Positions 33,035 through 41,219 of a DNA stretch of 64,000 bases are shown piece after piece. Numbering within the stretch: the stretch's first letter is position 1; each line of letters starts with the position of its first letter. A program made the position numbers and the translations under genes. Source of the stretch: UBA668 sp041918155 (GTDB lineage: Bacteria; Actinomycetota; Acidimicrobiia; Acidimicrobiales; Ilumatobacteraceae); assembly GCA_041918155.1 (NCBI GenBank), contig JAYRWH010000067.1, forward strand, positions 1-64,000, written 5' to 3'. The notes below the pieces were generated by a model. That model was not told where the DNA came from and did not search any database. It saw nothing but the letters and a program-made list of their open reading frames with translations.

Positions 33035-33086
33035 GGTCGGATCGGGAGAGCCCGGCTGGCGCGTCCGGCCCGGCGCGCTGGCACTC

Positions 33087-33767
33087 TCAGCCGGTCAGGG
33101 CCGCCGCGACCGTCTCGTCGGTGAGGCGGCGGAAGCAGCGGCGGCCGTTGGTGCGCGCGAGCACCGCCACCTCGAGGTCGTCGGCGATGAGGGTGCGGTC
33201 GGGGCCACTGAGCGCCTTGGTGACCATGCCCAGCACCGTGGCCAGCGACTGCCCCTCCTCGTAGGTCTCCTTCATCCGCGCGCTGATCGCCTCTGCGTCG
33301 CCGCCGAGCACGGAGTACTTGCGTTCGTCGAGCACGGTGCCGTCGTAGAGGATGTGAAACAGCTGGTCGCCTTCGGTGGTGGTGCCCACCTCGGCGACGA
33401 GGATCTCCACCTCGAGCGGCTTCATCTCGTGAGTGAAGATCTGGCCGAGGATCTGGGCGTAGTTGTTGGCCAGGCTGCGCGCATCGACATCGTCGCGGCT
33501 GTACTGGTAACCCTTCACATCCGCGGCGCGTACACCTGCCACGCGCAGCTGATCGAACTCGTTGTATTTGCCGACACCGGCGAAGGCGATGCGGTCGTAG
33601 ATCTCGCTCACCTTGCGCAAGGTGTTACTGGGGTTCTCGGCCACGAGCGCGATGCCGTCGGCGTAGCGGACGGCGACGGCGGCGCGGCCGCGGGCGATGC
33701 CCTTGCGCGCATAGTCGGCACGGTCCTTCATCACCTGCTCGGGTGCGACGTAGAACGGCATGCTCAT
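33087..33767 (-). CDS. prcA: Proteasome alpha subunit
   Basis: Subunit of 226 residues forming the outer rings of the 20S core particle that degrades pupylated proteins. N-terminal MPFYVAPEQVMKDRADYARKGIARGRAAVAV is the gating segment and H0 helix of actinobacterial PrcA. GGDAEAISARMKETYEEGQSL and the C-terminal region complete the fold; it lacks the catalytic Thr, as expected. Length fits the family (about 230-250). Its start overlaps the prcB stop as ATGA. The gene normally just downstream, pafA, is separated from it here by the nuclease unit. Confidence 0.96.
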   Translation of the reverse strand: MSMPFYVAPEQVMKDRADYARKGIARGRAAVAVRYADGIALVAENPSNTLRKVSEIYDRIAFAGVGKYNEFDQLRVAGVRAADVKGYQYSRDDVDARSLANNYAQILGQIFTHEMKPLEVEILVAEVGTTTEGDQLFHILYDGTVLDERKYSVLGGDAEAISARMKETYEEGQSLATVLGMVTKALSGPDRTLIADDLEVAVLARTNGRRCFRRLTDETVAAALTG

Positions 33768-34555
33768 CGGCTGCGCACCTCCGACACGATCGAATCGAAC
33801 ACGCTCACAAGCTCGCCGTCATCGAGCCGAGTCCACCCGCCGGACGTGATCGTGGCCACGACGGGGTAGATGCCGCGCAGTGCGTCGGGCCCGCCGGTGG
33901 CCGAGTCGGCATCGGCCGCCTCCCACAGGCTGCGGCAGGCGAGGGCGACGGCCGCAGCGCGATCGAGCCCGTCGCGCCAGCCGATCTTGATGACCGTGCC
34001 GGCGTGCAACTGGCCCGAGCCGGTGGCGACATAATCCTGCTCTTCGTAGCGGCCGCCAGTGACGTCGTAGGTGAACAGGCGCCCCACGCGCCGGAGGAGG
34101 TCGAACCCGGCGAAGATCGGGATCACCACCATGCCCTGCATCGCCGCAGGCAGGTTGCCGCGCACCATCATCCCGAGCTGGTTGGCCTTGCCCTCCAGGC
34201 TGATCGCCGAGCCCTCGACCTTCTCATAGTGCTCGAGCTGCAGCTGGAACAGCTTGATCATCTCCATGGCCGGCCCTGCGGCACCGGCGATGGCGACACC
34301 GCTGTGCTCGTCGGCCTGCACGACTTTCTCCATCGAGCGGCTGCTGATGAGGTTGCCGCTGGTGGCCCGTCGGTCGCCGGCCATCACGACGCCGTCGGCG
34401 AAGCGCAGTGCGACACAGGTGGTCGCATGCGGCACGGCGAGCTGGCCCATCGCCTCGACACCGACCTCGACGCCGGCCGTGAGTCCCATGCGCTTCAGCA
34501 GCTCGGGGAAACTGGCACCCGGGTCGTTGCCGGGCGGGAAGATCGGCATCGACAT
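33764..34555 (-). CDS. prcB: Proteasome beta subunit
   Basis: Catalytic subunit of 263 residues. A propeptide of about 44 residues precedes PHATTCVALRFADGVVMAGDRRAT; autocleavage before Thr 45 would expose the N-terminal threonine nucleophile. Lys/Arg and Asp of the active site fall in the GDRRATSG stretch and the GSGQLHAG loop. TTCVAL replaces the more usual TTIVAL, a tolerable change. ATG 34555 is 4 bp after the pup stop; a start farther upstream would overlap pup. It is coupled to prcA through ATGA. Confidence 0.96.
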   Translation of the reverse strand: MSMPIFPPGNDPGASFPELLKRMGLTAGVEVGVEAMGQLAVPHATTCVALRFADGVVMAGDRRATSGNLISSRSMEKVVQADEHSGVAIAGAAGPAMEMIKLFQLQLEHYEKVEGSAISLEGKANQLGMMVRGNLPAAMQGMVVIPIFAGFDLLRRVGRLFTYDVTGGRYEEQDYVATGSGQLHAGTVIKIGWRDGLDRAAAVALACRSLWEAADADSATGGPDALRGIYPVVATITSGGWTRLDDGELVSVFDSIVSEVRSR

Positions 34556-34559
34556 GACG

Positions 34560-34754
34560 TCACTCGCCACCCTTCTGCACATACGACTTCACGAAGTCCT
34601 CGGCATTGGTCTCGAGCACGTCGTCGATCTCATCGAGCAGATCGTCGAGCTCGGCCTTCAGCTTGTCGCCCGTGGCAGCCACCACCGGGGCCTCGTCGAC
34701 CGTTTGGTCGGTGCGGCTCGGTACCGGTTTCTGCTTCTGAGTGCGCTCGGCCAT
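34560..34754 (-). CDS. pup: Prokaryotic ubiquitin-like protein Pup, ending Gly-Gly-Glu
   Basis: Protein of 64 residues, the modifier conjugated to lysines to mark proteins for the proteasome. The N-terminus is disordered and basic, and about 30-58 (KLKAELDDLLDEIDDVLETN) is the helix that binds the Mpa coiled coil. The C-terminus is FVKSYVQKGGE. Because it ends in Glu rather than Gln, it should be ligated by PafA without prior deamidation. Dop would then act mainly as depupylase. Located 19 bp after dop and 4 bp before prcB, as in the classical operon. Confidence 0.97.
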   Translation of the reverse strand: MAERTQKQKPVPSRTDQTVDEAPVVAATGDKLKAELDDLLDEIDDVLETNAEDFVKSYVQKGGE

Positions 34755-34773
34755 TACTACCCCTTGCTGTTCG

Positions 34774-36270
34774 CTAGGCCCCGAGCCGAGCCAGCAGCTC
34801 GGCCGGGGTGTCGCTCTCGTCGATCAACCTAGCCACGTATTCGGCTGTGCCGCGCAGCGGTTCCATCATCGGCACCCGCCGCAACGGGTCGCGGCCAGTG
34901 TCGAACACGATGCTGTCCCAGTTCGCAGCGGCGATCTGGTCGGGCCATTTCGCGAGGCATCGGCCGCGGAAGTAGGCCCGAGTCGTGGTGGGCGGCTGAG
35001 TGGTGGCGCGACGCACCTCGCCCTCGTCGGTGAGTACATCGAGGCCCACCCGCAGCGCGAGACACCGATCGGGGCGCATGTCGTGGTACTGCAGGTCGAG
35101 GGCCTTCAGGCGGGCGTCGCCGGGTCGCAGGCAGTGGCGATCGGCGTAGGCCTCCACCACGCGCCGCTTGGCCACCCAGTCCACTTGGTGGGCCACCGAG
35201 TCGGGGTCGCGTTCCAGGCCGGTGAGGACGCCCTCCCACAGAGCGAGCACCTCCTCTCCTACCTCATGCCCCACCGCCTCGAGGCCGTGGGCGCGGGCGT
35301 ACTTGCCGGCCCGTTCGAGAATTGTCCACTGCAGCTCCAGCGCCGTGACGCGGCGGCCGTCGCGCAGGCCCACGAGGCGCCGCAGGGAGGGGTCGTGGCT
35401 CACCTGGCGGATGGCGGCCACTGGATTGGCGAGGGCGAGGTCGTCGCCGAGCGCGTCGTCCTCGATCATCGCCAGCACGATGGAGGTCGCCCCCACCTTC
35501 ACGAGCGTGGCCGTCTCGCTCATGTTGGCGTCGCCGACAATGACATGAAGGCGGCGGTACTTCGAGGGGTCGCAGTGGGGTTCGTCGCGCGTGTTGACGA
35601 TCGGACGCTTCAGCGTGGTCTCGAGCCCCACCTCCTCCTCGAAGAAGTCGGCGCGCTGGCTGATCTGGAACGGCACGTCGGCGGCGCTCGCGCCGGGCAA
35701 CTCGCAACCCACTTTGCCGGCGCCGATCACCACCTGGCGGGTGACGAAGTGGGGCGTGATCTGTTGAACGAGTCGCGAGAACGGCAGCTCGCGGGCGATG
35801 AGGTAGTTCTCGTGGCAGCCGTAGCTGTTGCCTTTGCCATCGGAGTTGTTCTTGTGGCACAGGATCTCGGCGCCGTCGGGCAGGAGCGCGGACGCAGCCC
35901 GCATGCTCGCTCGAACGATCTCCTCCGCGGCGCGGTCGAACACGAGCGCCTCGCGGGCGGTGCGGCACTCCGGCGTGCTGATCTCGGGGTGGGCGTGGTC
36001 GACGTAGTAGCGCGCCCCGTTGGTGAGCACCGCGTTGACGAGGTGCGTCTCGATCTCGGGCGCGAGCAGGTCGTCGACGCGAAAGCCACGGGCGTCGGAG
36101 GCCGGCGACTCGTCCTCGAAGTCCCACTCGACTTGCCGTTGATGATTGGCGAGATAGGCGTTGATGAGGATCGACGACGCCGTCACCGGGTTGGCGGTGG
36201 TGTCGGGAACCGGCCCGCGCACGAGGATGCCGTACTCGGTCTCGATGCCGCAGACCTTCGGGATCGCCAT
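34774..36270 (-). CDS. dop: Depupylase/deamidase Dop
   Basis: Glutamine-synthetase-fold enzyme of 498 residues, paralogous to PafA, that removes Pup from substrates (and deamidates Pup-Gln where needed). Landmarks are VCGIETEYGILVRGP (metal-binding Glu residues), YYVDHAHPEISTPEC with Asp 91 as the nucleophile/base, HKNNSDGKGNSYGCHENYL and DEPHCDPSKYRRLHVIVGDANMSE. The region around residues 40-80 holds the Dop-specific loop. ATG 36270 follows TAGGGT (minus strand, 36283-36278) by 7 nt. It leads the dop-pup-prcB-prcA operon. Confidence 0.97.
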   Translation of the reverse strand: MAIPKVCGIETEYGILVRGPVPDTTANPVTASSILINAYLANHQRQVEWDFEDESPASDARGFRVDDLLAPEIETHLVNAVLTNGARYYVDHAHPEISTPECRTAREALVFDRAAEEIVRASMRAASALLPDGAEILCHKNNSDGKGNSYGCHENYLIARELPFSRLVQQITPHFVTRQVVIGAGKVGCELPGASAADVPFQISQRADFFEEEVGLETTLKRPIVNTRDEPHCDPSKYRRLHVIVGDANMSETATLVKVGATSIVLAMIEDDALGDDLALANPVAAIRQVSHDPSLRRLVGLRDGRRVTALELQWTILERAGKYARAHGLEAVGHEVGEEVLALWEGVLTGLERDPDSVAHQVDWVAKRRVVEAYADRHCLRPGDARLKALDLQYHDMRPDRCLALRVGLDVLTDEGEVRRATTQPPTTTRAYFRGRCLAKWPDQIAAANWDSIVFDTGRDPLRRVPMMEPLRGTAEYVARLIDESDTPAELLARLGA

Positions 36271-36321
36271 GTCCCGAACCCTAACGCCGGACGTATGGCC
36301 GGGGGGCGGCAGACTGTGGTC

Positions 36322-37191
36322 GTGACGGACTGGGTGGAGATCACACGGCGCAACGCGCGCAGCGTGCAGACGACGATCGGCTGGATCTTCTGGGATCCGG
36401 GTGCCGCCGAGCGCTATCTCGCCGAAGGCCTGCCCGAGGGGTTGCACGGGCCGCTCGGCTACATCGCCAGCAGGTGCGCGCCTCTGGCGGGCGCCGGGCC
36501 CGACGCGGTGATCGCCGCGCTGGGCTCGATCAGCACTGCGGGCATCGTGGGTGCTTTCACGGTGCTCGGCCCGCCCGAGCGTTTCCGCCAGGTGTGGGAC
36601 GCCCGCGACGGCGCGGTGTTGGAGGGCCTCGCCGCGCACGCGCCGTCGATCCTCGCGCCGCTGGCCGAGTTCGGCCCGCACCTGTGGCCGGTGGTGGAAC
36701 GGCTGCCCCGTGTGGGCCGTGTGTTCTTCGGCGCGCACTTGGCGATGCCCCGGCCTCGCGATCCGGTGCTGTCCGGCTGGCACGCCGTGAACTGTCTGCG
36801 CGAGTGGCGCGGCGACACCCACTGGGCGCTGGTGGTGGCCGCCGGGTTCACACACGTCGAGGCGTCGATCCTGCACAACGCGTGGCTCGGCTACGAGCCC
36901 GACTGGCTGGCCCGTTCGCGCGGCACCACCCCGGCCGACATCGACGACGGTTGGGCCGCGCTCACCCGCAAGGGCCTCGCGCTCGACCACGCGGTGAGCC
37001 CCGCTGGAGTCGCTCTGCGCCAGCAGTTGGAGGACGACACCGACCGGCTCACCACGCTGCCGTGGGAGCTGCTCGGTGAAACCCGCTCGGAGCGCTTCGC
37101 CGAACTGCTCGAGCCGCCGTGCGTGCAGCTGTTGCAGCGCGTCGATGTCACCGCCGGCCCGAACTACCAGCCGGCCTCGCGACTGCGCTGA
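36322..37191 (+). CDS. SCO6745/SalK-like family protein
   Basis: Protein of 289 residues of the SCO6745 family: SVQTTIGWIFWDPGAAERYLAEG near the N-terminus, PLGYIASRCAPLAGAGPDAVIAALGSIS, then HAVNCLREWRGDTHWALVVAAGF and GWAALTRKGLAL. Two repeats with similar helices and the internal GDTHWA motif are typical. The family is widespread in actinobacteria and uncharacterised; some members carry the SalK label from salicylate or oxidoreductase contexts, which should not be over-read. GTG 36322 is the closest start to the conserved DWVEITRRNAR. A second family member (frameshifted) is at 2168. It is divergent from dop. Confidence 0.82.
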   Translation: MTDWVEITRRNARSVQTTIGWIFWDPGAAERYLAEGLPEGLHGPLGYIASRCAPLAGAGPDAVIAALGSISTAGIVGAFTVLGPPERFRQVWDARDGAVLEGLAAHAPSILAPLAEFGPHLWPVVERLPRVGRVFFGAHLAMPRPRDPVLSGWHAVNCLREWRGDTHWALVVAAGFTHVEASILHNAWLGYEPDWLARSRGTTPADIDDGWAALTRKGLALDHAVSPAGVALRQQLEDDTDRLTTLPWELLGETRSERFAELLEPPCVQLLQRVDVTAGPNYQPASRLR

Positions 37192-37222
37192 CCACCGCGG
37201 CGGGAGCACCTACGATTGCACG

Positions 37223-38266
37223 ATGGTTGCGACTCGGTGGCGATGGATCGGTCTCACAGCAGCAGCGTTGCTGCCATTGGCAGCATGCGGGGGCGACGCC
37301 TCCGGGCCGGAGAAGGTCTGGAAGGTCGAGTTCAGCCCGGGCGCGATGGGCGCGGCCTACTTCGACGGTGCCGTATGGCTGGGCGTCACCAGTGACGGCG
37401 GGTACCCGGACTACGGCCACCACGACCTGCTGCGGCTCGACCCGACCGATGGCTCGATCGATCTGCGCACCGGCGTACCTGACGGGGTCGGGGTGGCGGG
37501 CGTGGTCGACGGTGTCCTGTGGGTGATCAGCGGCAACCATCTCGAATCGGTCGACCCGACGACCGGCGCGCTCAGCCAGGGTGGTCTCGACGGCGACGGG
37601 AGTGTCAGTACGTTCTGGTCGCTCGCCTCCGCCGGCGGTCGTCTGTTCGGTCGTACCGACTGGACCCTCATGGAGATCGATCCGGAGACCGGCGAGATTC
37701 TCGGCGAGGTTGCCCGGCCGACGGACAGCAACGGCAACGATCCCGAGGTGTTCCCAGCGCCGATCATCGGTCGTGGCGACGTGCTCTACCTGGCGACCAC
37801 CGAGCAGAGTTCCCCCGTCATCGCCGCGTACGACGTGGTGGCCGACGAGTACACCTGGGTCAGGTCCGTGGCGCGCGACCCTGTCGGCCTGGTGATCCTC
37901 GAAGACCAGCTGTGGGTGCTGGTGAGCCGCCCGAACATGAGGCAGTTGCTCCTCGCGTTCGACCTCGCGACCGGCGACCAGGTAATCGAGACCCGCCTGC
38001 CCGAGGGCACGTCCATGATCGACGACAGCAACATCTCGCTGCGTACGGCGGACGACGGCACCTTGTGGGTGATGTCCGGAGCGGACAGCACCGTGTTCCG
38101 GATCGATCCAGCGACCGGCGCAGCCGTGGAGCAGTTCCGCTTCAGCCACCGCCCCACGGCGTTCATTGTCACCGCCACCTCGGTGATCGCCGTCAGCTAC
38201 TTCGACAACCGCGTGATGATGGTGCCCCGCGAGGCCTTCGAGCCGGTCGCCACCGCGGCGCCCTGA
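37223..38266 (+). CDS. Predicted lipoprotein with beta-propeller-like repeats
   Basis: Protein of 347 residues. The signal peptide MVATRWRWIGLTAAALLPLA ends in a lipobox (LAAC, then GG), so Cys 22 should be lipidated. The mature part shows about six repeats of the kind LWV.......V..IDP.TG or LRLDPTDGS, as in YVTN/PQQ-type propellers (VDPTTGALS, IDPETGEIL, IDPATGAAV). The function is unknown; an extracellular sensor or binding role is inferred. ATG 37223 follows TACGAT (37211-37216) by 6 nt. It converges on the proteasome ATPase gene. Confidence 0.8.
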   Translation: MVATRWRWIGLTAAALLPLAACGGDASGPEKVWKVEFSPGAMGAAYFDGAVWLGVTSDGGYPDYGHHDLLRLDPTDGSIDLRTGVPDGVGVAGVVDGVLWVISGNHLESVDPTTGALSQGGLDGDGSVSTFWSLASAGGRLFGRTDWTLMEIDPETGEILGEVARPTDSNGNDPEVFPAPIIGRGDVLYLATTEQSSPVIAAYDVVADEYTWVRSVARDPVGLVILEDQLWVLVSRPNMRQLLLAFDLATGDQVIETRLPEGTSMIDDSNISLRTADDGTLWVMSGADSTVFRIDPATGAAVEQFRFSHRPTAFIVTATSVIAVSYFDNRVMMVPREAFEPVATAAP

Positions 38267-38278
38267 CCCTTCGCGCCG

Positions 38279-40015
38279 CTACAGGTACTGGCCCGTCGCG
38301 ACGCGTTCGATCGCGCGGCCGCCGCGCACATCTGCCGCTGAACGATCCTTCACCAGCGTGCGGATGAACACGATGCGCTCGCCCTTCTTGCCGCTGATCT
38401 TCGCCCAGTCGTCGGGGTTCGTCGTGTTCGGCAGGTCTTCGTGCTCCTTGTACTCCTGGCGGATGCTGTCGAGCATGTCGGTGAGGGACACGCCGCGCTC
38501 GCCGCCGGCGATGACGCGCTTGATGGCCAGCTTCTTCGCGCGGCGCACAATGTTCTCGATCATGGCCCCGGACGAGAAGTCCTTGTAGTACAGAATCTCC
38601 TTGTCACCGTTCTGGTACGTCACCTCGAGGAACTCGTTGGCGGTGTCGGTGCGGTACATCTCCTCCACCGTCTCGGCGATCATCTTCGGCACGGATGCGC
38701 CGGCCGCGATCGGGATCTCGTCGGTGAGGTAGCGGGCGAAGATCGCAGTGGCCGCGGCCGCGGTAGGGCGCTCGATCTTGATCTTCACGTCGAGACGGCC
38801 GGGGCGCAGGATCGCCGGGTCGATGAGGTCTTCACGGTTGGTGGCGCCGATGACGATGACGTTGCGCAGGCCCTCCACACCGTCGATCTCGGCGAGCAGC
38901 TGGGGCACGATCGTGCTCTCCATGTCGCTGCTGATGCCCGATCCACGGGTGCGGAACATCGAGTCCATCTCGTCGAAGAAGACGATGACCGGCCAGCCCT
39001 CCTCGCTCTTCTCACGGGCACGTTGGAACACGAGCCGGATCTGGCGTTCGGTCTCGCCGACGTACTTGTTGAGCAGCTCGGGGCCTTTGATGTTGATGAA
39101 GTAGCTGCGGCCCTTCTCGCCGCCGGTCTTCTCCGCCACCTTCTTGGCCAGCGAGTTGGCCACGGCCTTGGCGATGAGCGTCTTGCCGCAGCCGGGCGGG
39201 CCGTAGAGCAGGATGCCCTTCGGCGCGGGCAGCAGGTGCTCGGCGAACAGGTCGGCGTAGAGGAACGGCAGCTCGACGGCATCGGCGATGAGCTCGATCT
39301 GGGTGTCGAGGCCGCCGATGTCCGCGTAGGAGATGTCGGGCACCTCCTCGAGCAGCAGATCCTGCACCTCGGGGCGGGGCAGCTTCTCGAGCAGCATGTT
39401 GGTGCGGGTGTCGAGGCGCATCGTGTCGCCGCTGCGCAGGTGTACACCCCGCAGTGCGTCGCTCAGCTCACAGACCCGCTCCTCGTCGGCGCGGCCGGTG
39501 ACAAGCGCCCGTACGCCGTCCTCGAGCAACTCCTTGATCGTGACCACCTCGCCGGTGATCTCCGGGTGACGGGCGAGCACCACGTTGAAGCTCTCGTTGA
39601 GCACCACTTCCGCGCCGCGAGCGATGTCGTCGTGCTCGATCTCGGGGTGCAGGCTGACCCTCATCTTGCGGCCGCTGGTGAGCACGTCGACGGTGCCGTC
39701 GTCGTTCTTGCCGACCACCACGCCGTAGGCCGACGGGGGTTGGGTGAGCTTCTCCACCTCATCGCGCAGCGAGGCGATGTGCTCGCGGGCCTCACGAAGG
39801 GTGTAACTGAGCTTCTCGTTCTGAGCGGTGGCCTGTGCGAGCTGTCCCTTGGTCTCGAGCAGGCGTTCTTCCAGCGCACGCTGGCGCTTGGGCCCGTCGA
39901 CGAGCTTGCGCCGCAGCTGAGAGATCTCCTCCTCCAGCACGGCGGCCTGGGCGCGCAGGATGTCGATCGACTCTTGTGGCTGGTTGGTGGGCTCGTCGGC
40001 GGCACCGTCGCTCAT
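38279..40015 (-). CDS. mpa: Proteasomal AAA ATPase ARC/Mpa
   Basis: Ring ATPase of 578 residues that binds Pup, unfolds pupylated substrates and feeds them to the 20S proteasome. Residues about 15-90 form the coiled coil. Two OB domains follow (about 95-210). The AAA domain has Walker A GPPGCGKT near 268, Walker B VIVFFDEMD and arginine-finger sequence GATNREDLIDPAILRPGR. The C-terminus GQYL is the proteasome-gate-opening motif. TAGGTT (minus strand, 40027-40022) ends 6 nt before ATG 40015. Two plus-strand genes separate it from dop. Confidence 0.97.
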   Translation of the reverse strand: MSDGAADEPTNQPQESIDILRAQAAVLEEEISQLRRKLVDGPKRQRALEERLLETKGQLAQATAQNEKLSYTLREAREHIASLRDEVEKLTQPPSAYGVVVGKNDDGTVDVLTSGRKMRVSLHPEIEHDDIARGAEVVLNESFNVVLARHPEITGEVVTIKELLEDGVRALVTGRADEERVCELSDALRGVHLRSGDTMRLDTRTNMLLEKLPRPEVQDLLLEEVPDISYADIGGLDTQIELIADAVELPFLYADLFAEHLLPAPKGILLYGPPGCGKTLIAKAVANSLAKKVAEKTGGEKGRSYFINIKGPELLNKYVGETERQIRLVFQRAREKSEEGWPVIVFFDEMDSMFRTRGSGISSDMESTIVPQLLAEIDGVEGLRNVIVIGATNREDLIDPAILRPGRLDVKIKIERPTAAAATAIFARYLTDEIPIAAGASVPKMIAETVEEMYRTDTANEFLEVTYQNGDKEILYYKDFSSGAMIENIVRRAKKLAIKRVIAGGERGVSLTDMLDSIRQEYKEHEDLPNTTNPDDWAKISGKKGERIVFIRTLVKDRSAADVRGGRAIERVATGQYL

Positions 40016-40092
40016 GACCGGAACCTAACACCGCAGCACGGTCGTGGGTTTGCACACGACCTGGTGAACTTCGTTCGCGTGGTGGCGACCTG

Positions 40093-40098
40093 TATGAT
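40093..40098 (+). promoter_or_regulatory. -10 box TATGAT of the ferredoxin promoter
   Basis: TATGAT is 38 nt before the ferredoxin ATG, which has its own AGGAG ribosome binding site. This gene is therefore leadered, in contrast to many neighbours. No convincing -35 hexamer was found. Confidence 0.6.
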
Positions 40099-40136
40099 CA
40101 ACCACGTCTGACCCTCGGAATTAGGAGACTCACAAC

Positions 40137-40382
40137 ATGAAGGTCTGGATCGACCAGGATCTCTGCACCGGTGACGGCCTGTGCGAGGAAATCGCACCCG
40201 ACGTCTTCACCCTGCTCGACGACGGCCTTGCCTACGTGAAGGAAGGCGACAAGGTGTTCGCCACCGCCAAAGGCAACGCTCAGGGCGCCGACGGTATGGC
40301 CAACATCGCCGACAACCGCCTCGACGCGGTCATCGAGAGCGCCGAGGAGTGCCCCGGCGAGTGCATCTTCATCGAGCCCTAG
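40137..40382 (+). CDS. Ferredoxin, single-cluster type
   Basis: Acidic protein of 81 residues with DLCTGDGLCEEIAPDVF near the N-terminus and EECPGECIFIEP at the C-terminus. C-x5-C plus a C-terminal CP pattern is that of bacterial 3Fe-4S/4Fe-4S single-cluster ferredoxins that serve cytochrome P450s and other oxidoreductases. Four cysteines in all are present (two N-terminal, two C-terminal), so the cluster type remains open. The partner enzyme is not in the neighbourhood. AGGAG lies about 10 nt before ATG 40137, and a strong palindromic terminator follows. Confidence 0.9.
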   Translation: MKVWIDQDLCTGDGLCEEIAPDVFTLLDDGLAYVKEGDKVFATAKGNAQGADGMANIADNRLDAVIESAEECPGECIFIEP

Positions 40383-40404
40383 CCCAACCGGCCCGTACGA
40401 TCTG

Positions 40405-40432
40405 AAAGGAGCGGCCCGCGGGCCGCTCCTTT
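40405..40432. terminator. Bidirectional intrinsic terminator
   Basis: A perfect 28-bp palindrome, with arms of GGAGCGGCCCG bounded by AAA on one side and TTT on the other, lies between the ferredoxin gene and the convergent trmI gene. It can terminate both. Confidence 0.85.
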
Positions 40433-40448
40433 TCGCGTCGCCCGGCAA

Positions 40449-41219
40449 TCAACCGAGGAAGCGGCCGACGGTGAGGAATGCAGTGTGGGCCACCATGCGG
40501 TGGTCAGGGCGCACGGCCTGGCCTTCGATGTACCAACCGCGGTGCAACACCTCGAGCGTGCGGGTGCCGTTCCAGGCCTTGCTCGCCATCGCCTCGCGGG
40601 TCTGAGCCGCCTGGGTGATCGAGGGCGTGTAGGCCACGAGGATTCCGCCGGGGCGCAGGGCCTCCGTCGCGTGCGGAACTACTCGCCACGGCTCTGGCAG
40701 GTCGAGCACGACGCGGTCGAGATCGCGCTCGGCGATACCGGCATAGGCGTCGCCCAACTTGGCGTGGTAGCGATCCAGCACGCCCTCCCCCAGAAACGTG
40801 CGCACATTTGCCTTGGCTCGGTTGAGGAAGTCTTCGCGGATCTCGTAGCCGATGATCTCCGCGCCGTAGCGCAGCATGGTCATGCTGAGCGCGCCCGAGC
40901 CGAGGCCGCTCTCGAACACGGTGACGCCGGGGCCGATGTCGGCGAGCATGCAGATCGGCGCAAGATCCTTCGGGTAGATCACCTGCGCGCCGCGCGGCAT
41001 CTCCAGCACGAAGTCCTCCAACGTCGGCCGCAGGGCCGTGTAGTTGGCGCCCTTCGTGCTACGGAAGATCGATCCCTCGGGCCGCTCCACCATCTCGGCA
41101 TGAGGCACCAGGCCGGCGTGAGTGTGGAACTCGGCGCCCTCGGCGAGCGTGATGAGGTAGCGGCGCTGCTTGTTGTCGAGTAGCAGCACCTTGTCGCCGT
41201 AGGCGAACGGGCGGTTCAT
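40449..41219 (-). CDS. trmI: tRNA (adenine58-N1)-methyltransferase
   Basis: Class I methyltransferase of 256 residues. N-terminal FAYGDKVLLLDNKQRRYLITLAEG and the IFRSTKGANYTALRPTLEDFVL element belong to TrmI. The SAM site reads TVFESGLGSGALSMTMLRYG, then IIGYEIREDFLNRAKANV, and DLPEPW is the catalytic motif IV. It makes m1A58 in the T loop of tRNAs; in actinobacteria the enzyme is a tetramer. The ATG overlaps the stop of the TtuA-like gene as ATGA, making a tRNA-modification operon. Confidence 0.93.
   Translation of the reverse strand: MNRPFAYGDKVLLLDNKQRRYLITLAEGAEFHTHAGLVPHAEMVERPEGSIFRSTKGANYTALRPTLEDFVLEMPRGAQVIYPKDLAPICMLADIGPGVTVFESGLGSGALSMTMLRYGAEIIGYEIREDFLNRAKANVRTFLGEGVLDRYHAKLGDAYAGIAERDLDRVVLDLPEPWRVVPHATEALRPGGILVAYTPSITQAAQTREAMASKAWNGTRTLEVLHRGWYIEGQAVRPDHRMVAHTAFLTVGRFLG

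Larger units (their letters stand above)
31800..33037. mobile_element. Candidate repeat-bounded single-gene nuclease element (unit A)
   Basis: About 1.24 kb inserted between pafA and prcA, genes that are adjacent in many actinobacteria. It consists of three 20-bp repeats, a 43-nt palindrome, one gene (AbiEi-like plus DUF559 nuclease), a second 43-nt palindrome and three more 20-bp-spaced repeats in mirror orientation. The palindromes match each other in inverted orientation at 36 of 43 positions. No transposase is present and no target-site duplication was found. Mobility is inferred from this architecture and from the parallel with the unit at 57836-58890. Confidence 0.55.

Noticed and set aside
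34741..36321. N-terminal extension of the SCO6745-like gene across dop
   Set aside because: The frame is open but antisense to the well-conserved dop; family similarity begins only after GTG 36322.
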